Assembly (NCBI RefSeq): GCF_043944905.1
Contig: NZ_JBIMSN010000079.1
Span: forward strand, 1 to 64,000
Source: Antrihabitans spumae
Lineage (GTDB): Bacteria; Actinomycetota; Actinomycetes; Mycobacteriales; Mycobacteriaceae
Length of the DNA: 64,000 nucleotides
Reading direction: 5' to 3'
Shown here: piece by piece, positions 1-8,302 of the stretch
Position numbering within the stretch: the stretch's first letter is position 1
Layout: every line of letters starts with the position of its first letter
Program-made: the position numbers and the translations under genes
Notes under the pieces: model-generated
The model's database searches: none
Told to the model about the DNA's origin: nothing
What the model saw: only the letters and a program-made list of their open reading frames with translations

Positions 1-845
1 CCTCCACCAGCCTCAACGGTCGCATGGCGATCAAAGGTGACGTCGACGCCGAAACCGCGGAAATGTTGCTCGCTGCCCTCTCCCCATTGGCGGCACCGCA
101 CCCGAACAGCGCCACCGGAGACCGCGACGCCCGCAGTGCCGCGCAACGCCGCGCCGACGCGTTCGCCGAAATTCTGCGGCGCTACCTCGACTCCGCCACC
201 GGACCCACCGAAGGTGGAGACCGACCGCACCTGTCGGTGCACATCAACGCCGCCGACCTCATCGATTACCACACCGACATGTGTGACCCGAATGCTGCTG
301 ACCAGTCCGACACCGATCAGCCCGACACCGATCAGCCCGACACAGATCGGCTCGACACTGAACAACCGCGACCCGATCGCAACGCCTACCGGCAGTTGTT
401 CGAGAACACCGACACCGGCTGGATGCCGTGGATGGGACCACTGACCGTGCGCTCCACCCGTCGCCTTGCCTGCGACTGTGTGCGCACCACCATCGTGTTG
501 GACGAGGACGGCTGCCCCGTCGACCTGGGTCGCACCACTCGGGTGGTGTCGAAACGGCTCCGCAAAGTCGTCGCTGCCCGCGATCGCGGGTGTGCGTTCC
601 CTGGCTGCGGTCGACCCGAATCCTGGTGCGACGCACATCATGTGCACCATTGGGTCGACGGCGGACCCACCGATCTGGACAACTTGGTGCTGCTGTGCCG
701 GTTTCATCATCGGCTGATGCATCACACCGACTGGGATGTGGTGATGGGCACCGACCGCCATCCCTGGTTCATCCCACCCGCTGGAATGGACCCACGCCGA
801 CAACCCATTCCCGCCCACGGCCGAGCCAGTCCCAAGGCTGCCTGA
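1..845 (+). CDS. DUF222/HNH (13E12-type) endonuclease-like protein, 5' truncated
   Basis: This is the C-terminal part of a DUF222 plus HNH nuclease-domain protein; the frame is open through the left window edge, so the ATG at 24 is internal. The HNH module lies near the end: paired cysteines in CAFPGCGRPESWC, then DAHHVHHW, and LLCRFHH, the usual ββα-metal order in this family. Between the DUF222 remnant and the HNH is an acidic Asp/Thr/Gln/Pro linker encoded by a 15-bp tandem repeat. These proteins occur in many copies in actinobacteria (the '13E12 repeat' family of mycobacteria). Metal-dependent nuclease activity is inferred from the motif; the cellular role is not established. A second, clearly different member lies at 55701-57026. 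Family assignment is sure; the function is not. Confidence 0.9.
   Translation, partial: STSLNGRMAIKGDVDAETAEMLLAALSPLAAPHPNSATGDRDARSAAQRRADAFAEILRRYLDSATGPTEGGDRPHLSVHINAADLIDYHTDMCDPNAADQSDTDQPDTDQPDTDRLDTEQPRPDRNAYRQLFENTDTGWMPWMGPLTVRSTRRLACDCVRTTIVLDEDGCPVDLGRTTRVVSKRLRKVVAARDRGCAFPGCGRPESWCDAHHVHHWVDGGPTDLDNLVLLCRFHHRLMHHTDWDVVMGTDRHPWFIPPAGMDPRRQPIPAHGRASPKAA
309..368 (+). repeat. Four 15-bp tandem repeats in the HNH gene linker
   Basis: Units begin at 309, 324, 339 and 354. The first two are identical (gacaccgatcagccc) and the last two are diverged. Each encodes five residues of the DTDQP type, giving a disordered acidic linker between the DUF222 and HNH parts. The in-frame unit makes copy-number change tolerable. 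Confidence 0.85.
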
Positions 846-862
846 CCGCCGACAACCGAACA

Positions 863-900
863 TCGACTCCGCATCGGATCAGCCACCGATGCGGAGTCGA
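863..900. terminator. Stem-loop after the HNH gene
   Basis: A perfect 15-bp inverted repeat (863-877 paired with 886-900, 8-nt loop) starts 17 nt after the HNH stop codon. There is no T-run, which is common for actinobacterial terminators. It abuts the GTG proposed as the mug start (902), so it may terminate the HNH transcript and also lie in the mug leader. Confidence 0.6.
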
Positions 901-901
901 C

Positions 902-1492
902 GTGCGCTTAGATCGGATAGTGGGCTTCACCAAAGCTGAACTCGAGGGCTACCGCGACGCGACCGTGCCCGACCTGATCGGGCCTGGGTGCAAGCTGCTG
1001 TTCGTCGGTATCAATCCCGGTTTGTGGACCGCCGCAACCGGCGCGCATTTCGCCAGACGTGGCAATCGGTTCTGGCCCGCGTTGTTTCGAGCGGGCATCA
1101 TCGAACGTCCAATCGATCCGTCCGAGGGAATGTCGGCCGAGGACGCCGAGTACGTCATCCGCCGCGGTGTCGGAATCAGCAACCTCGCACCACGGGCCAC
1201 GGCGCGGGCAGACGAATTAACGACCGACGAGTTGCGCAGCGGTACAAAAGCTTTGGAGAAGTTGGTGGCCGACAATCAGGTCCAGGTCGTCGCCATCGCA
1301 GGCATCACCGCCTACCGCGTCGCATTCGATCGACGCAAAGCGACGGTCGGCCGTCAACCCGAGGACTTGGCAGGCGCGCAACTATGGGTCGTCCCCAATC
1401 CGAGCGGTCTCAACGCCCACGACACGGTCGAAACGCTCGCGACGGCATATGGCCGGGTCGGAACAGCCGCAGGAGTTCTCGTGCCCGGTTAG
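902..1492 (+). CDS. mug: G:T/U mismatch-specific DNA glycosylase (Mug family)
   Basis: Mug/TDG-family enzymes flip out and excise uracil, or thymine mispaired with guanine, to start base excision repair. The protein (196 aa) shows the catalytic-pocket motif FVGINPGLWTAATGAHFA with the Asn typical of Mug, followed by RRGNRFWPAL, and the late PNPSGLNAH motif. GTG 902 is chosen because the family motif then lies near the N-terminus; GTG 920 is an alternative, since the stem-loop at 863-900 touches 902. The frame is open much further upstream, but that part reads as the shadow of the HNH gene. It is followed 8 bp later by the ClC gene. A second uracil glycosylase of another family (UdgB) is at 37378-38085. 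Family certain, start less so. Confidence 0.9.
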   Translation: MRLDRIVGFTKAELEGYRDATVPDLIGPGCKLLFVGINPGLWTAATGAHFARRGNRFWPALFRAGIIERPIDPSEGMSAEDAEYVIRRGVGISNLAPRATARADELTTDELRSGTKALEKLVADNQVQVVAIAGITAYRVAFDRRKATVGRQPEDLAGAQLWVVPNPSGLNAHDTVETLATAYGRVGTAAGVLVPG

Positions 1493-1500
1493 GGTGCATC

Positions 1501-3570
1501 ATGATCGGTCCGCTGAATCTCCGCGCGCCGAAGGCGGTGCGGCACAGGTTGCTATCCGTGGCGACACAGTCCGGCGGCTGGGTCGGACGTGCGAGCTATC
1601 TGCAGAAGTGGTTGGTCCTCGGCACCGTGATCGGCGTCGTCGCCGGTTTGGGTGCCGTCGTCTTCTTCGTCGCGCTGACTCAGTCGACCCAGTTCTTTCT
1701 CGAGTTCCTCGGCGGGTACACCCCGCCTTCTCCGAGCGGTGAGGGCGGCCACGAGGGGGACAGCGGCTTTTCGCGGCCGTGGGCTATCCCGCTCGTCGTC
1801 GGACTCGGTGGATTACTTTCCGGGATAATCGTTTTCACTCTCGCTCCGGAGGCGGAGGGGCACGGAACCGACGCAGCGATCGAAGCGGTCAACAAGAACC
1901 CCCGCATGATTCGTATGCGCGCTGTGCTCGTCAAACTCGTCGCGTCCGCCATCACGATCGGGTCGGGCGGCTCGGCAGGCCGCGAAGGACCGACCGCGCA
2001 GATCTCGGCGGGTTTCGGGTCGCTGCTTGCACGCACCCTCGACCTGGCGCCGCGCGATGGTCGTATCGCTGTTGCGGTCGGCATCGGATCCGGTATCGGT
2101 GCGATCTTCGGCGCCCCACTCGGCGGTGCCTTGCTTTGCGGTGCAATCGTTTACAAGGACGATTTCGAGTTCGAGGCCATCATCCCCGGTCTGTTCACAT
2201 CGATCGTGAGCTACACGGTCTACGGCGCGATCCTCGGTTTCGAGCCGTTGTTCGGCTTCTCTGGTTCCGACTATCGGTTCGACGAGCCACTGCAATTGGC
2301 CTGGTTCGCACTGATCGGAATACTCGCAGGCTTCATCGGCCTGCTGTTCGCGAGGACCTTCTACTTCACGGTCGGCGTCACCCATCGGTTGCCAGGAAGT
2401 CCGATCATCAAGCCGGCGATCGGCGGGGTGCTCGTCGGTCTGCTCGCGCTCGGCATCCCCGAAATTCTCGGCAGTGGCTACGGCTGGGTGCAGCAGGGAC
2501 TCGACCGTTCCCTTCTGCTCGCGATGCCACTTTGGCTGATCCTCGTGCTGCCTATCGCCAAGATCGTCGCGACATCGCTGTCGATCGGGACCGGCGGCTC
2601 CGGCGGCATCTTCGGGCCGGGACTGGTCATCGGCGCGTTCACCGGCGCGGCAGTGTGGCGAGTGCTCGAACCTATCGCGCCGGCTGTGCCGGACAGTCCT
2701 GCGCCGTTCGTGATAGTCGGGATGATGGCCTGCTTCGGTGCCATTGCTCGCGTCCCGCTTGCGGTGATGCTGATGGTCGCCGAAATGACCGGCGGCATAA
2801 CGATTTTAGCCCCTGCGATGATCGCGGTTGGCCTCGCCTACCTGATCGTTCGTGCTTCCGGCGACACCATCTACCGCGCGCAGTTGCAGAATCGCGACGA
2901 AGCACAGGCCGCGCGGATGCAGCGTGGGATGCCGCTACTCGGTGGCGTCACCGTCGCGTCGGTGCTGACCGAACCTCGTCTCGTCCTCTCTGAATCGACA
3001 CGCGCCGCAGCAGCGTTCGAGGCCATGTCGGCCGTGTCAGTACCAGGCGCCCCGGTCGTCGACGAACACGGGCGGTTCGTCGGTGCCGTATTCACAGATG
3101 TGTTGTCGACGGAACTCCAGACCAGGAAGGGCGACACGTCGCTCGGTAGGTGGCTGGATGCCAGCGCACCGACTGTCGCGGTGGCGGCAACACTCGCCGA
3201 CGCCGTAGATGCACTTCCCGACGGACATCGATGGCTGACGGTGGTCGACGACCAACGCCTGGTCCGTGGCATCGTCGGCGTCCGCGAAATCGTTCACGGA
3301 TATCGGACGGCTGTACAGGTCGACGTCGAACGTTTCGGGAAGGTGTCCGCCAACGCCGACTTGATCGATGTACGCGTCGGCGAGACCTCGACTGCGGTCG
3401 GTCGAGAGCTCGGCGACAACGCCGTTCCCGATGGTGTGATCGTGGTGTCGATCCTGCGCGGCGACTCTGTGTTGCCCGGAGCGGCAGCGGTGGCTCTGCA
3501 CGCCGGCGACGTCGTCACCCTGCTTGGACATCAAACGGATCTGGAGCAGGTCAGGGCGCTGCTGACGTGA
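1501..3570 (+). CDS. ClC-type chloride/proton antiporter with CBS and TrkA-C domains
   Basis: A 689-aa membrane protein that should exchange chloride for protons. The signature GSAGREGP gives the gating/proton glutamate at residue 162, present in exchangers. GSGIGAIFGAPLGGA and GGIFGPG provide further anion-pathway loops. Where E. coli ClcA has GSGIP around its central serine, this protein reads GHGTD (120-124), so the usual anion-binding Ser is not seen there. After the membrane part (about residues 35-455) come two CBS repeats and a C-terminal TrkA-C (RCK-C) domain, pointing to regulation by a nucleotide or small ligand. The ATG at 1501 begins just before the first membrane segment. The stop directly abuts the stop of the convergent protease gene. 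Confidence 0.93.
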   Translation: MIGPLNLRAPKAVRHRLLSVATQSGGWVGRASYLQKWLVLGTVIGVVAGLGAVVFFVALTQSTQFFLEFLGGYTPPSPSGEGGHEGDSGFSRPWAIPLVVGLGGLLSGIIVFTLAPEAEGHGTDAAIEAVNKNPRMIRMRAVLVKLVASAITIGSGGSAGREGPTAQISAGFGSLLARTLDLAPRDGRIAVAVGIGSGIGAIFGAPLGGALLCGAIVYKDDFEFEAIIPGLFTSIVSYTVYGAILGFEPLFGFSGSDYRFDEPLQLAWFALIGILAGFIGLLFARTFYFTVGVTHRLPGSPIIKPAIGGVLVGLLALGIPEILGSGYGWVQQGLDRSLLLAMPLWLILVLPIAKIVATSLSIGTGGSGGIFGPGLVIGAFTGAAVWRVLEPIAPAVPDSPAPFVIVGMMACFGAIARVPLAVMLMVAEMTGGITILAPAMIAVGLAYLIVRASGDTIYRAQLQNRDEAQAARMQRGMPLLGGVTVASVLTEPRLVLSESTRAAAAFEAMSAVSVPGAPVVDEHGRFVGAVFTDVLSTELQTRKGDTSLGRWLDASAPTVAVAATLADAVDALPDGHRWLTVVDDQRLVRGIVGVREIVHGYRTAVQVDVERFGKVSANADLIDVRVGETSTAVGRELGDNAVPDGVIVVSILRGDSVLPGAAAVALHAGDVVTLLGHQTDLEQVRALLT

Positions 3571-4242
3571 TCAGGCCGCAGCGTGGAAAACCGCTGCCGC
3601 TGCCAATGCGGCGACACCGTTGAGCGACCAGTGCAGCGCGATCGGCGCGAGCAGGCTGCCGCTGCGTCGGCGTAGCCAGGTGAAGACGAGGCCCGCTGCT
3701 GCGGTCGCAAGCACCGCGCAGGCAATGCCGATGACCTGGCCGGCCACGCCGCCACCGAGTATCGCGCTGAAGCCACGGTTTCCTTCGGTCAGACCGAGCG
3801 AGGAGGCGATGTGCCAGAGCCCGAACAGCAACGACCCGGCCATCGCCACACCGCGGAAGCTGTAGACGCGCGAGAGCGTGCCTTGCAGAACACCGCGAAA
3901 CGCAAGTTCTTCGGGAATGACGGTCTGTAGCGGAATCACGATCATCGACGCGATCAAAGCACCGGAAATCGTGGCGTACCTGTCAGCCATGAACATTGGA
4001 CGCGTCAGCGGAAGAGCGACACCGATGGCAATAACGGTGACGACCAAACCGACGGCGCCCGCCGCGTACAGCGCCCCGCGTCGCAGGTGCTCGCGCCCGA
4101 GGCCGAGTTCCTCCCACCCCAACCCCCGGTGCCTTGTCAGCGCCACCAGGACAAGTGCTGCGACGGGGACGGCCGCAAGGCTGGCCCACACTGTTGTGAA
4201 GTGGGCGATGAGATTGGTGCACAACAGGACGAGAACGACCAA
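3571..4242 (-). CDS. CPBP (CAAX/Abi) family intramembrane metalloprotease, 5' end uncertain
   Basis: The 223-aa frame has all three CPBP motifs: EELAFRG (Glu111, Glu112, Arg116), FGLWH (His144) and HWSLN (His204, Asn208), in a mostly hydrophobic protein. Members include eukaryotic CAAX prenyl endopeptidases and bacterial membrane proteases; the substrate here is unknown. The 5' end is odd: the only possible start is a TTG at 4242 with no ribosome site, and the frame stays open upstream without ATG or GTG until a stop at 4342-4344. A second frame on the same strand, from about 4417 to about 4240, has coding-like third positions and runs into this gene. A single-base frameshift near 4240 would join them into a protein of about 280 aa, a more usual family length. 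Confidence 0.85.
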   Translation of the reverse strand: MVVLVLLCTNLIAHFTTVWASLAAVPVAALVLVALTRHRGLGWEELGLGREHLRRGALYAAGAVGLVVTVIAIGVALPLTRPMFMADRYATISGALIASMIVIPLQTVIPEELAFRGVLQGTLSRVYSFRGVAMAGSLLFGLWHIASSLGLTEGNRGFSAILGGGVAGQVIGIACAVLATAAAGLVFTWLRRRSGSLLAPIALHWSLNGVAALAAAAVFHAAA

Positions 4243-4666
4243 CCGCGATATCGACGTAGGCCCGGACCCCGTCGAAGGGGGTTCGGAAGTCGGTACGGCC
4301 GCCGTCCTGCGGCGGGTACGAGGTCGTCGTAATTGCGCTGGTCAAATACTCTCGGGCTCCTGGCGTTGCAAACTCCGCCCGAGTGTAGAGCGCGACGCCG
4401 TCGACGGCCATCGTCACAGCGACCCGACCAGGGGCGGAGTTGCCGCTTCCCTACATCTGCGGTAGGAATTGTCGTATGCACTCGACCCGATTGGTACGAC
4501 GGACCACCGTCGACCTGTGTCGTTTGTGCGCAAACTCTTGTTGTCGATGATGACTGCCGTCGCTAGCGCGTCGAGATCTCGCACGCCGTAGCCGGCCACC
4601 GCCAGCATCCATCTTCGGGTTCACACCCCACGATCCGATCGGACCTGTCGTCCGAGGGGAGCAACA
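4243..4666. other. Region upstream of the protease and dioxygenase genes
   Basis: No complete gene is supported here. The left half (4243-4417, minus strand) may be the displaced N-terminal part of the CPBP protease in another frame. The right half is the leader of the dioxygenase gene and ends in a clear ribosome binding site (GAGGGGA at 4654-4660). I found no convincing -35/-10 pair. Confidence 0.4.
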
Positions 4667-5572
4667 GTGAGCATCGCATTCGAGAACGACGTCGACAGCA
4701 TTGTCGAGAACAACATCGAGACCACCGAACTGGTTCTGGACCACTACGGACCCAATTTCGGCGCCGAGGTACTCGGCCTCCAGATAGCCGACGCCTCCGA
4801 TGCCGAGGTGCGGGCGGTTCGCGCGGCGTTGGTAGCGAACAAGGTGCTCGTGCTGCGCAAGCAGTTCATCGACGACGAGCAGCACATCGAATTCGGTCGT
4901 CGACTCGGCGACCTCACTGTCGGTCATCCCGTGCACGACAGCGGCGAGGTTGCTCCTGAGGTGTACGCGCTCGACAGCCAGGACAACGGCTTTGCCGACG
5001 TCTGGCACACCGACGTGACCTTCATGCCACGCCCACCGCTCGGTTCCATATTGCGACCCGTCGTTCTGCCGCCGAACGGTGGCGACACGAACTGGGCCGA
5101 CAGTCAGTTGGCGTACGAATCGCTGTCTGCGCCGATTCGAGAACTGATCGACGGCCTGACCGCGATCCACGACGGCAACCGCGAATTCGGCTACTACCTC
5201 GCACACAAGAGGGCAGGCAAAGGCAATCTCTGGGAGGGCGAAGAGGTGACGTCGCTGCCGCCGGTCGCCCATCCTGTCGTTCGTGTTCACCCGGAGAGTG
5301 GGCGCAAGGGTTTGTTCGTCAATCCGGGTTTCACGTCGCATATCGTCGGGGTTTCGGAGGCGGAGAGCCGCGGCATCCTCGATTTCCTGTACGCGCACCT
5401 GACGAAGCCCGAACACATCGTTCGGCACCGTTGGCAGCTCGGTGACCTGGTGTTGTGGGACAACCGCAGCACGATCCACTATGCGAACCGCGACTATGGC
5501 ACGCAGCGGCGAGTGATGCATCGGATCACTTTGCGAGGCGATACGCCTGTCGGTCCGCGCACCTCGCGGTGA
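4667..5572 (+). CDS. TauD/TfdA family 2-oxoglutarate-dependent dioxygenase
   Basis: A non-haem Fe(II) dioxygenase of the TauD/AtsK/TfdA family (301 aa). The facial triad is visible as WHTD (His114, Asp116) and RRVMHRITL (His285); downstream arginines are placed to bind the 2-oxoglutarate carboxylate. TauD members release sulfite from taurine, and AtsK members release sulfate from alkyl sulfates. The TSUP exporter 240 bp downstream makes a sulfite-releasing role plausible, but the substrate cannot be read from the sequence. The GTG start at 4667 has a strong site, GAGGGGA, six bases upstream. Confidence 0.92.
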   Translation: MSIAFENDVDSIVENNIETTELVLDHYGPNFGAEVLGLQIADASDAEVRAVRAALVANKVLVLRKQFIDDEQHIEFGRRLGDLTVGHPVHDSGEVAPEVYALDSQDNGFADVWHTDVTFMPRPPLGSILRPVVLPPNGGDTNWADSQLAYESLSAPIRELIDGLTAIHDGNREFGYYLAHKRAGKGNLWEGEEVTSLPPVAHPVVRVHPESGRKGLFVNPGFTSHIVGVSEAESRGILDFLYAHLTKPEHIVRHRWQLGDLVLWDNRSTIHYANRDYGTQRRVMHRITLRGDTPVGPRTSR

Positions 5573-5671
5573 CCTGCACTCCTTTCACAGGAAACTCACG
5601 ATCTGCGCTCAGGCGCGTCCAATATCGGTTCGGCAACATCGAAGTCAATCCGAACCGAAGAGGTGCTCCGA

Positions 5672-5785
5672 ATGCTGATCATGACACTCGCAATGGTCTT
5701 CATCTTTGTGATGGCGATTTCCGGAATGGTGGCCGCGCGCGCACCCGAGACCTTGGTCAGTGTGCGGGAGCGTTTCCCGCACTAG
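5672..5785 (+). CDS. Putative 37-aa single-span membrane peptide
   Basis: A short frame, ATG 5672 to TAG 5785, encodes a peptide whose first 23 residues are almost entirely hydrophobic (many Met, Ile, Val, Ala), followed by a short charged tail. An AGAGG stretch lies about 9 nt before the ATG. It sits between the TauD-type dioxygenase and the TSUP exporter on the same strand, so it could be co-transcribed as a small membrane partner. I do not recognise a family. Evidence is composition, ribosome site and position only. Confidence 0.45.
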   Translation: MLIMTLAMVFIFVMAISGMVAARAPETLVSVRERFPH

Positions 5786-5810
5786 TTGCCGCTCCGTACA
5801 GTCGGACCAC

Positions 5811-6548
5811 GTGAGCCCGATCGTATTTGTTCTCCTCGTGGTCGCGGGCTTCTTCACAGGTGTGGTCGGATTCGTCACCGGGATGGCGTCTCTCGTTTCG
5901 TACCCAGCTTTGTTGGCAGCCGGTTTGCCTCCGGTGACAGCCAACGTCACGAACACGGTCGCGATGGTCGCGGTCGGCGTCGGCTCGACCGCGAATTCAA
6001 CACAGGAACTCCTCGGTCGCGGCCCGAAACTGGTGTGGTGGGCGGTGGCGTCCGCGCTCGGCGGCCTGACGGGTGCGTGTGTCCTGCTGCTCGCCCCGGA
6101 GGGCACGTTCGAGGCAATCGTTCCGTTTCTCGTTGCAACAGCATCTTTGGCGTTGCTTGCGCAACCGGTGATTCGCAAACACGTTGCGGAGCGCGACTTT
6201 CCACGACTGGTTCCGATCTCGATCTTTGCAATCGCCATTTACGGCGGGTACTTCGGCGCGGGTGCGGGCGTGATCTTCCTTTCGCTCATCTTGATCTGCA
6301 CCAAGGAAACCGTCTGGGGCGCAACGATCTTGAAGAGCTTTCTGCTCGGGATCGCCAATCTGGTCGCAGCAGTGGGGTTTGCGGTGTTCGGTCCGGTGCA
6401 CTGGGTCGCGACGCTGGCGTTGGCGATGGGTGCGCTCGTCGGCGGATGGTTCGGTCCACCGGTCGTGAAACTGATTCCACCCGAGGTACTCCGCATCGGT
6501 GTTGCGATACTCGGCCTGGGGCTGGCCGCCTGGTTGCTGCTGGAATGA
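5811..6548 (+). CDS. TSUP (TauE/SafE) family membrane exporter
   Basis: A 245-aa integral membrane protein with about eight hydrophobic segments and the duplicated TSUP architecture; GFVTGMASLVSYPALLAAGL and GGYFGAGAGVIFLSL are the two glycine-rich half-repeat motifs. Family members export sulfite, sulfoacetate and related sulfonate products. The upstream TauD-type dioxygenase could release sulfite, which this protein would remove; that link is inferred. The start is taken as GTG 5811 (VSPIVFVLLV), which places the first span at the N-terminus; there is no good ribosome site. The next gene begins 17 bp after the stop but has its own -10 box. Confidence 0.88.
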   Translation: MSPIVFVLLVVAGFFTGVVGFVTGMASLVSYPALLAAGLPPVTANVTNTVAMVAVGVGSTANSTQELLGRGPKLVWWAVASALGGLTGACVLLLAPEGTFEAIVPFLVATASLALLAQPVIRKHVAERDFPRLVPISIFAIAIYGGYFGAGAGVIFLSLILICTKETVWGATILKSFLLGIANLVAAVGFAVFGPVHWVATLALAMGALVGGWFGPPVVKLIPPEVLRIGVAILGLGLAAWLLLE

Positions 6549-6553
6549 TCTCC

Positions 6554-6559
6554 TAGACT
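6554..6559 (+). promoter_or_regulatory. -10 box for leaderless transcript
   Basis: TAGACT fits the actinobacterial TANNNT -10 consensus and ends 6 nt before the ATG at 6566. There is no ribosome site in the gap, so transcription probably begins at or next to the start codon. Confidence 0.55.
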
Positions 6560-6565
6560 CGAAAA

Positions 6566-8173
6566 ATGACCGCGGGATGGACGCAGCTGGCGCCGCGCGA
6601 TGCCCAGATGTACTGGCTCACCGAGCGGATCGGTAACGATCAATACCTGCTGTATTGCTTCGACGGTTCGCACGGCACGCCGGAGTCGTTGCGCCGGTTG
6701 GTAGCTCGTCGCAGCGCTCTGATTCCCGATCTTTGTGTGAAGCTGCGCGAGGTACCGCGCAATCTGGACTTTCCCTATTGGGTGCCGCGGCCGTTCGGTC
6801 CTGACCAGATAGTCGAACATCAACTTCCAGAATCCGATTGGAGTGGATTCACCGCTGCAATGGGTGAATTGCTCACCGACGAACTCGACGCTCGTTCGAC
6901 ACCGTGGCGGCTGCACATGTTTCGCGACGTCGCAGGTGCACCGTGGTGCGAGTCGGGTGTGGGATCGATTGCAGTACTGCAGATATCCCACGCGTTGGCC
7001 GATGGACGCCAGGCCTCGACTATCGCAAGGGCATTGTTCGGTTCGCAGGATCCGCCCGGGCCGACAGTTCGCCGCGCACCGTCTCGACTACCCGACGGAG
7101 TCCTCGTGGCCAGGGGGCTTGGGCGATTGCCGCTGCGCGTTGCGATGACATTCGTCCGCGGTGTTCAAGCTTTTCGCGCACAGCGTGAGATCGAGCGGCT
7201 GACCTCCGCAGGCGAACTGCCTGCACCCACGGTCGGTCAACAGCTGACGAAGGTGAACAGCCGCCCCGACCCGACGCGGGTGGTGCGCATGATCGTGTTG
7301 CCCGCGGCGGAGTTGCGCAGCTCCGAGGTGACCGTCACGATCATGGTGTTGACGGCAATCTCATCGGCGCTTGCGGAGTACCTGACCGGTCACGGCGGTA
7401 CCGTCGACCGTCTGGGCGCCGAGCTTCCGGTTGCGTCGCATCCAAGAGCGAACGTCAAGAACAACTTTCGTAACGTCGGCGTTGACCTGTTTCCCGACGA
7501 GCCGGATGTGGTGACGCGCGCACAGCGGATCGCTGCGGCTCTGGCGGAACGCCGTTCCCGAGCCGACAATCCATTGTTCGCGGCCCAAAGTCGGGTCGGC
7601 AGCGTGCTGGCAGCGCCGATGTTGCGGCACGAGGGCGCCAACTATCCGTTCGACGACATTCCGCCGACTGTCAGCGGAAACACAGTCGTCTCCAGTGTGT
7701 TTCGCGGTGCCGGCGACCTGGAACTCGACGGCGGGACTGTCAGGTTCACGGCAGGGTTTCCGTCGTTGTCGCCTGTGATGGGCTTGACCCACGGAATTCA
7801 CGGCATCGGGGACACGGTCACGGTCACCATCACGACCAGTCCCGACGTCATGCCGGATGTCGATGACTACGAAGCGTTGCTGCGTAGGTCGATAGCCGAC
7901 GTCGTCGGTGTTTTCGATGAGAGGGCGCGGGGTACCCGGCCGTCGACGGAGGGAGTTGCGATGGCCGCGACAGGTGAGGCGGAACTTCAGGAACTCACGG
8001 CGAGCAAGGGTCTGGTATTCGCGCAGTCGGGGACTGACGAACAGCCCATCTACCAACTGTGGGAACAGTTTCCGCAGGAGACGGTGCAGGCGGTCGGTAA
8101 GGTGATTCTGAGCAACGCGACCTTGTCGGAAGCGATTCGAGTAGCTCGCGACTACACGAAGCCAGCGTCGTAA
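6566..8173 (+). CDS. WS/DGAT-like acyltransferase
   Basis: A 535-aa protein resembling wax ester synthase/acyl-CoA:diacylglycerol acyltransferases, which make storage triacylglycerol or wax esters. The N-terminus (LAPRDAQMYWLTER) matches the start of the family, and the catalytic region reads QISHALADG, a variant of HHxxxDG in which the first His is Ser and the catalytic second His is kept. The C-terminal half has the DUF1298-like pattern with conserved Asn and Gly positions. A shorter, more typical WS/DGAT lies at 17975-19363. The divergent motif and longer C-terminal tail mean the true acceptor may differ. Expression is probably leaderless from the -10 box just upstream. Confidence 0.8.
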   Translation: MTAGWTQLAPRDAQMYWLTERIGNDQYLLYCFDGSHGTPESLRRLVARRSALIPDLCVKLREVPRNLDFPYWVPRPFGPDQIVEHQLPESDWSGFTAAMGELLTDELDARSTPWRLHMFRDVAGAPWCESGVGSIAVLQISHALADGRQASTIARALFGSQDPPGPTVRRAPSRLPDGVLVARGLGRLPLRVAMTFVRGVQAFRAQREIERLTSAGELPAPTVGQQLTKVNSRPDPTRVVRMIVLPAAELRSSEVTVTIMVLTAISSALAEYLTGHGGTVDRLGAELPVASHPRANVKNNFRNVGVDLFPDEPDVVTRAQRIAAALAERRSRADNPLFAAQSRVGSVLAAPMLRHEGANYPFDDIPPTVSGNTVVSSVFRGAGDLELDGGTVRFTAGFPSLSPVMGLTHGIHGIGDTVTVTITTSPDVMPDVDDYEALLRRSIADVVGVFDERARGTRPSTEGVAMAATGEAELQELTASKGLVFAQSGTDEQPIYQLWEQFPQETVQAVGKVILSNATLSEAIRVARDYTKPAS

Positions 8174-8302
8174 TCGGACTCGACACGAGGTCGGTCTCGT
8201 CCGAAAGTAGGGCGCACGTCATCCTAAAGGGGTACAACCCCGACCCGCAATATGGGTACTTGTCCCGATGTGTGGCCGTGAACGAGGCGACAGACTCGAT
8301 GC

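Noticed and set aside
428..901. N-terminal extension of the Mug glycosylase
   Set aside because: The extension lies in a shadow frame of the HNH gene and crosses the stem-loop; family proteins start near GTG 902.
988..1500. N-terminal extension of the ClC protein
   Set aside because: Arg/Ser-rich shadow of mug; the channel starts naturally at ATG 1501.
3983..4417. Independent 144-codon gene upstream of the protease
   Set aside because: Only its first 60 codons or so look coding; the rest is a shadow of the protease. A frameshifted N-terminus explains it better.
5455..5814. 119-codon open frame over the dioxygenase end
   Set aside because: No motif and no ribosome site; the hydrophobic 37-aa frame in another phase is a better candidate for the gap.
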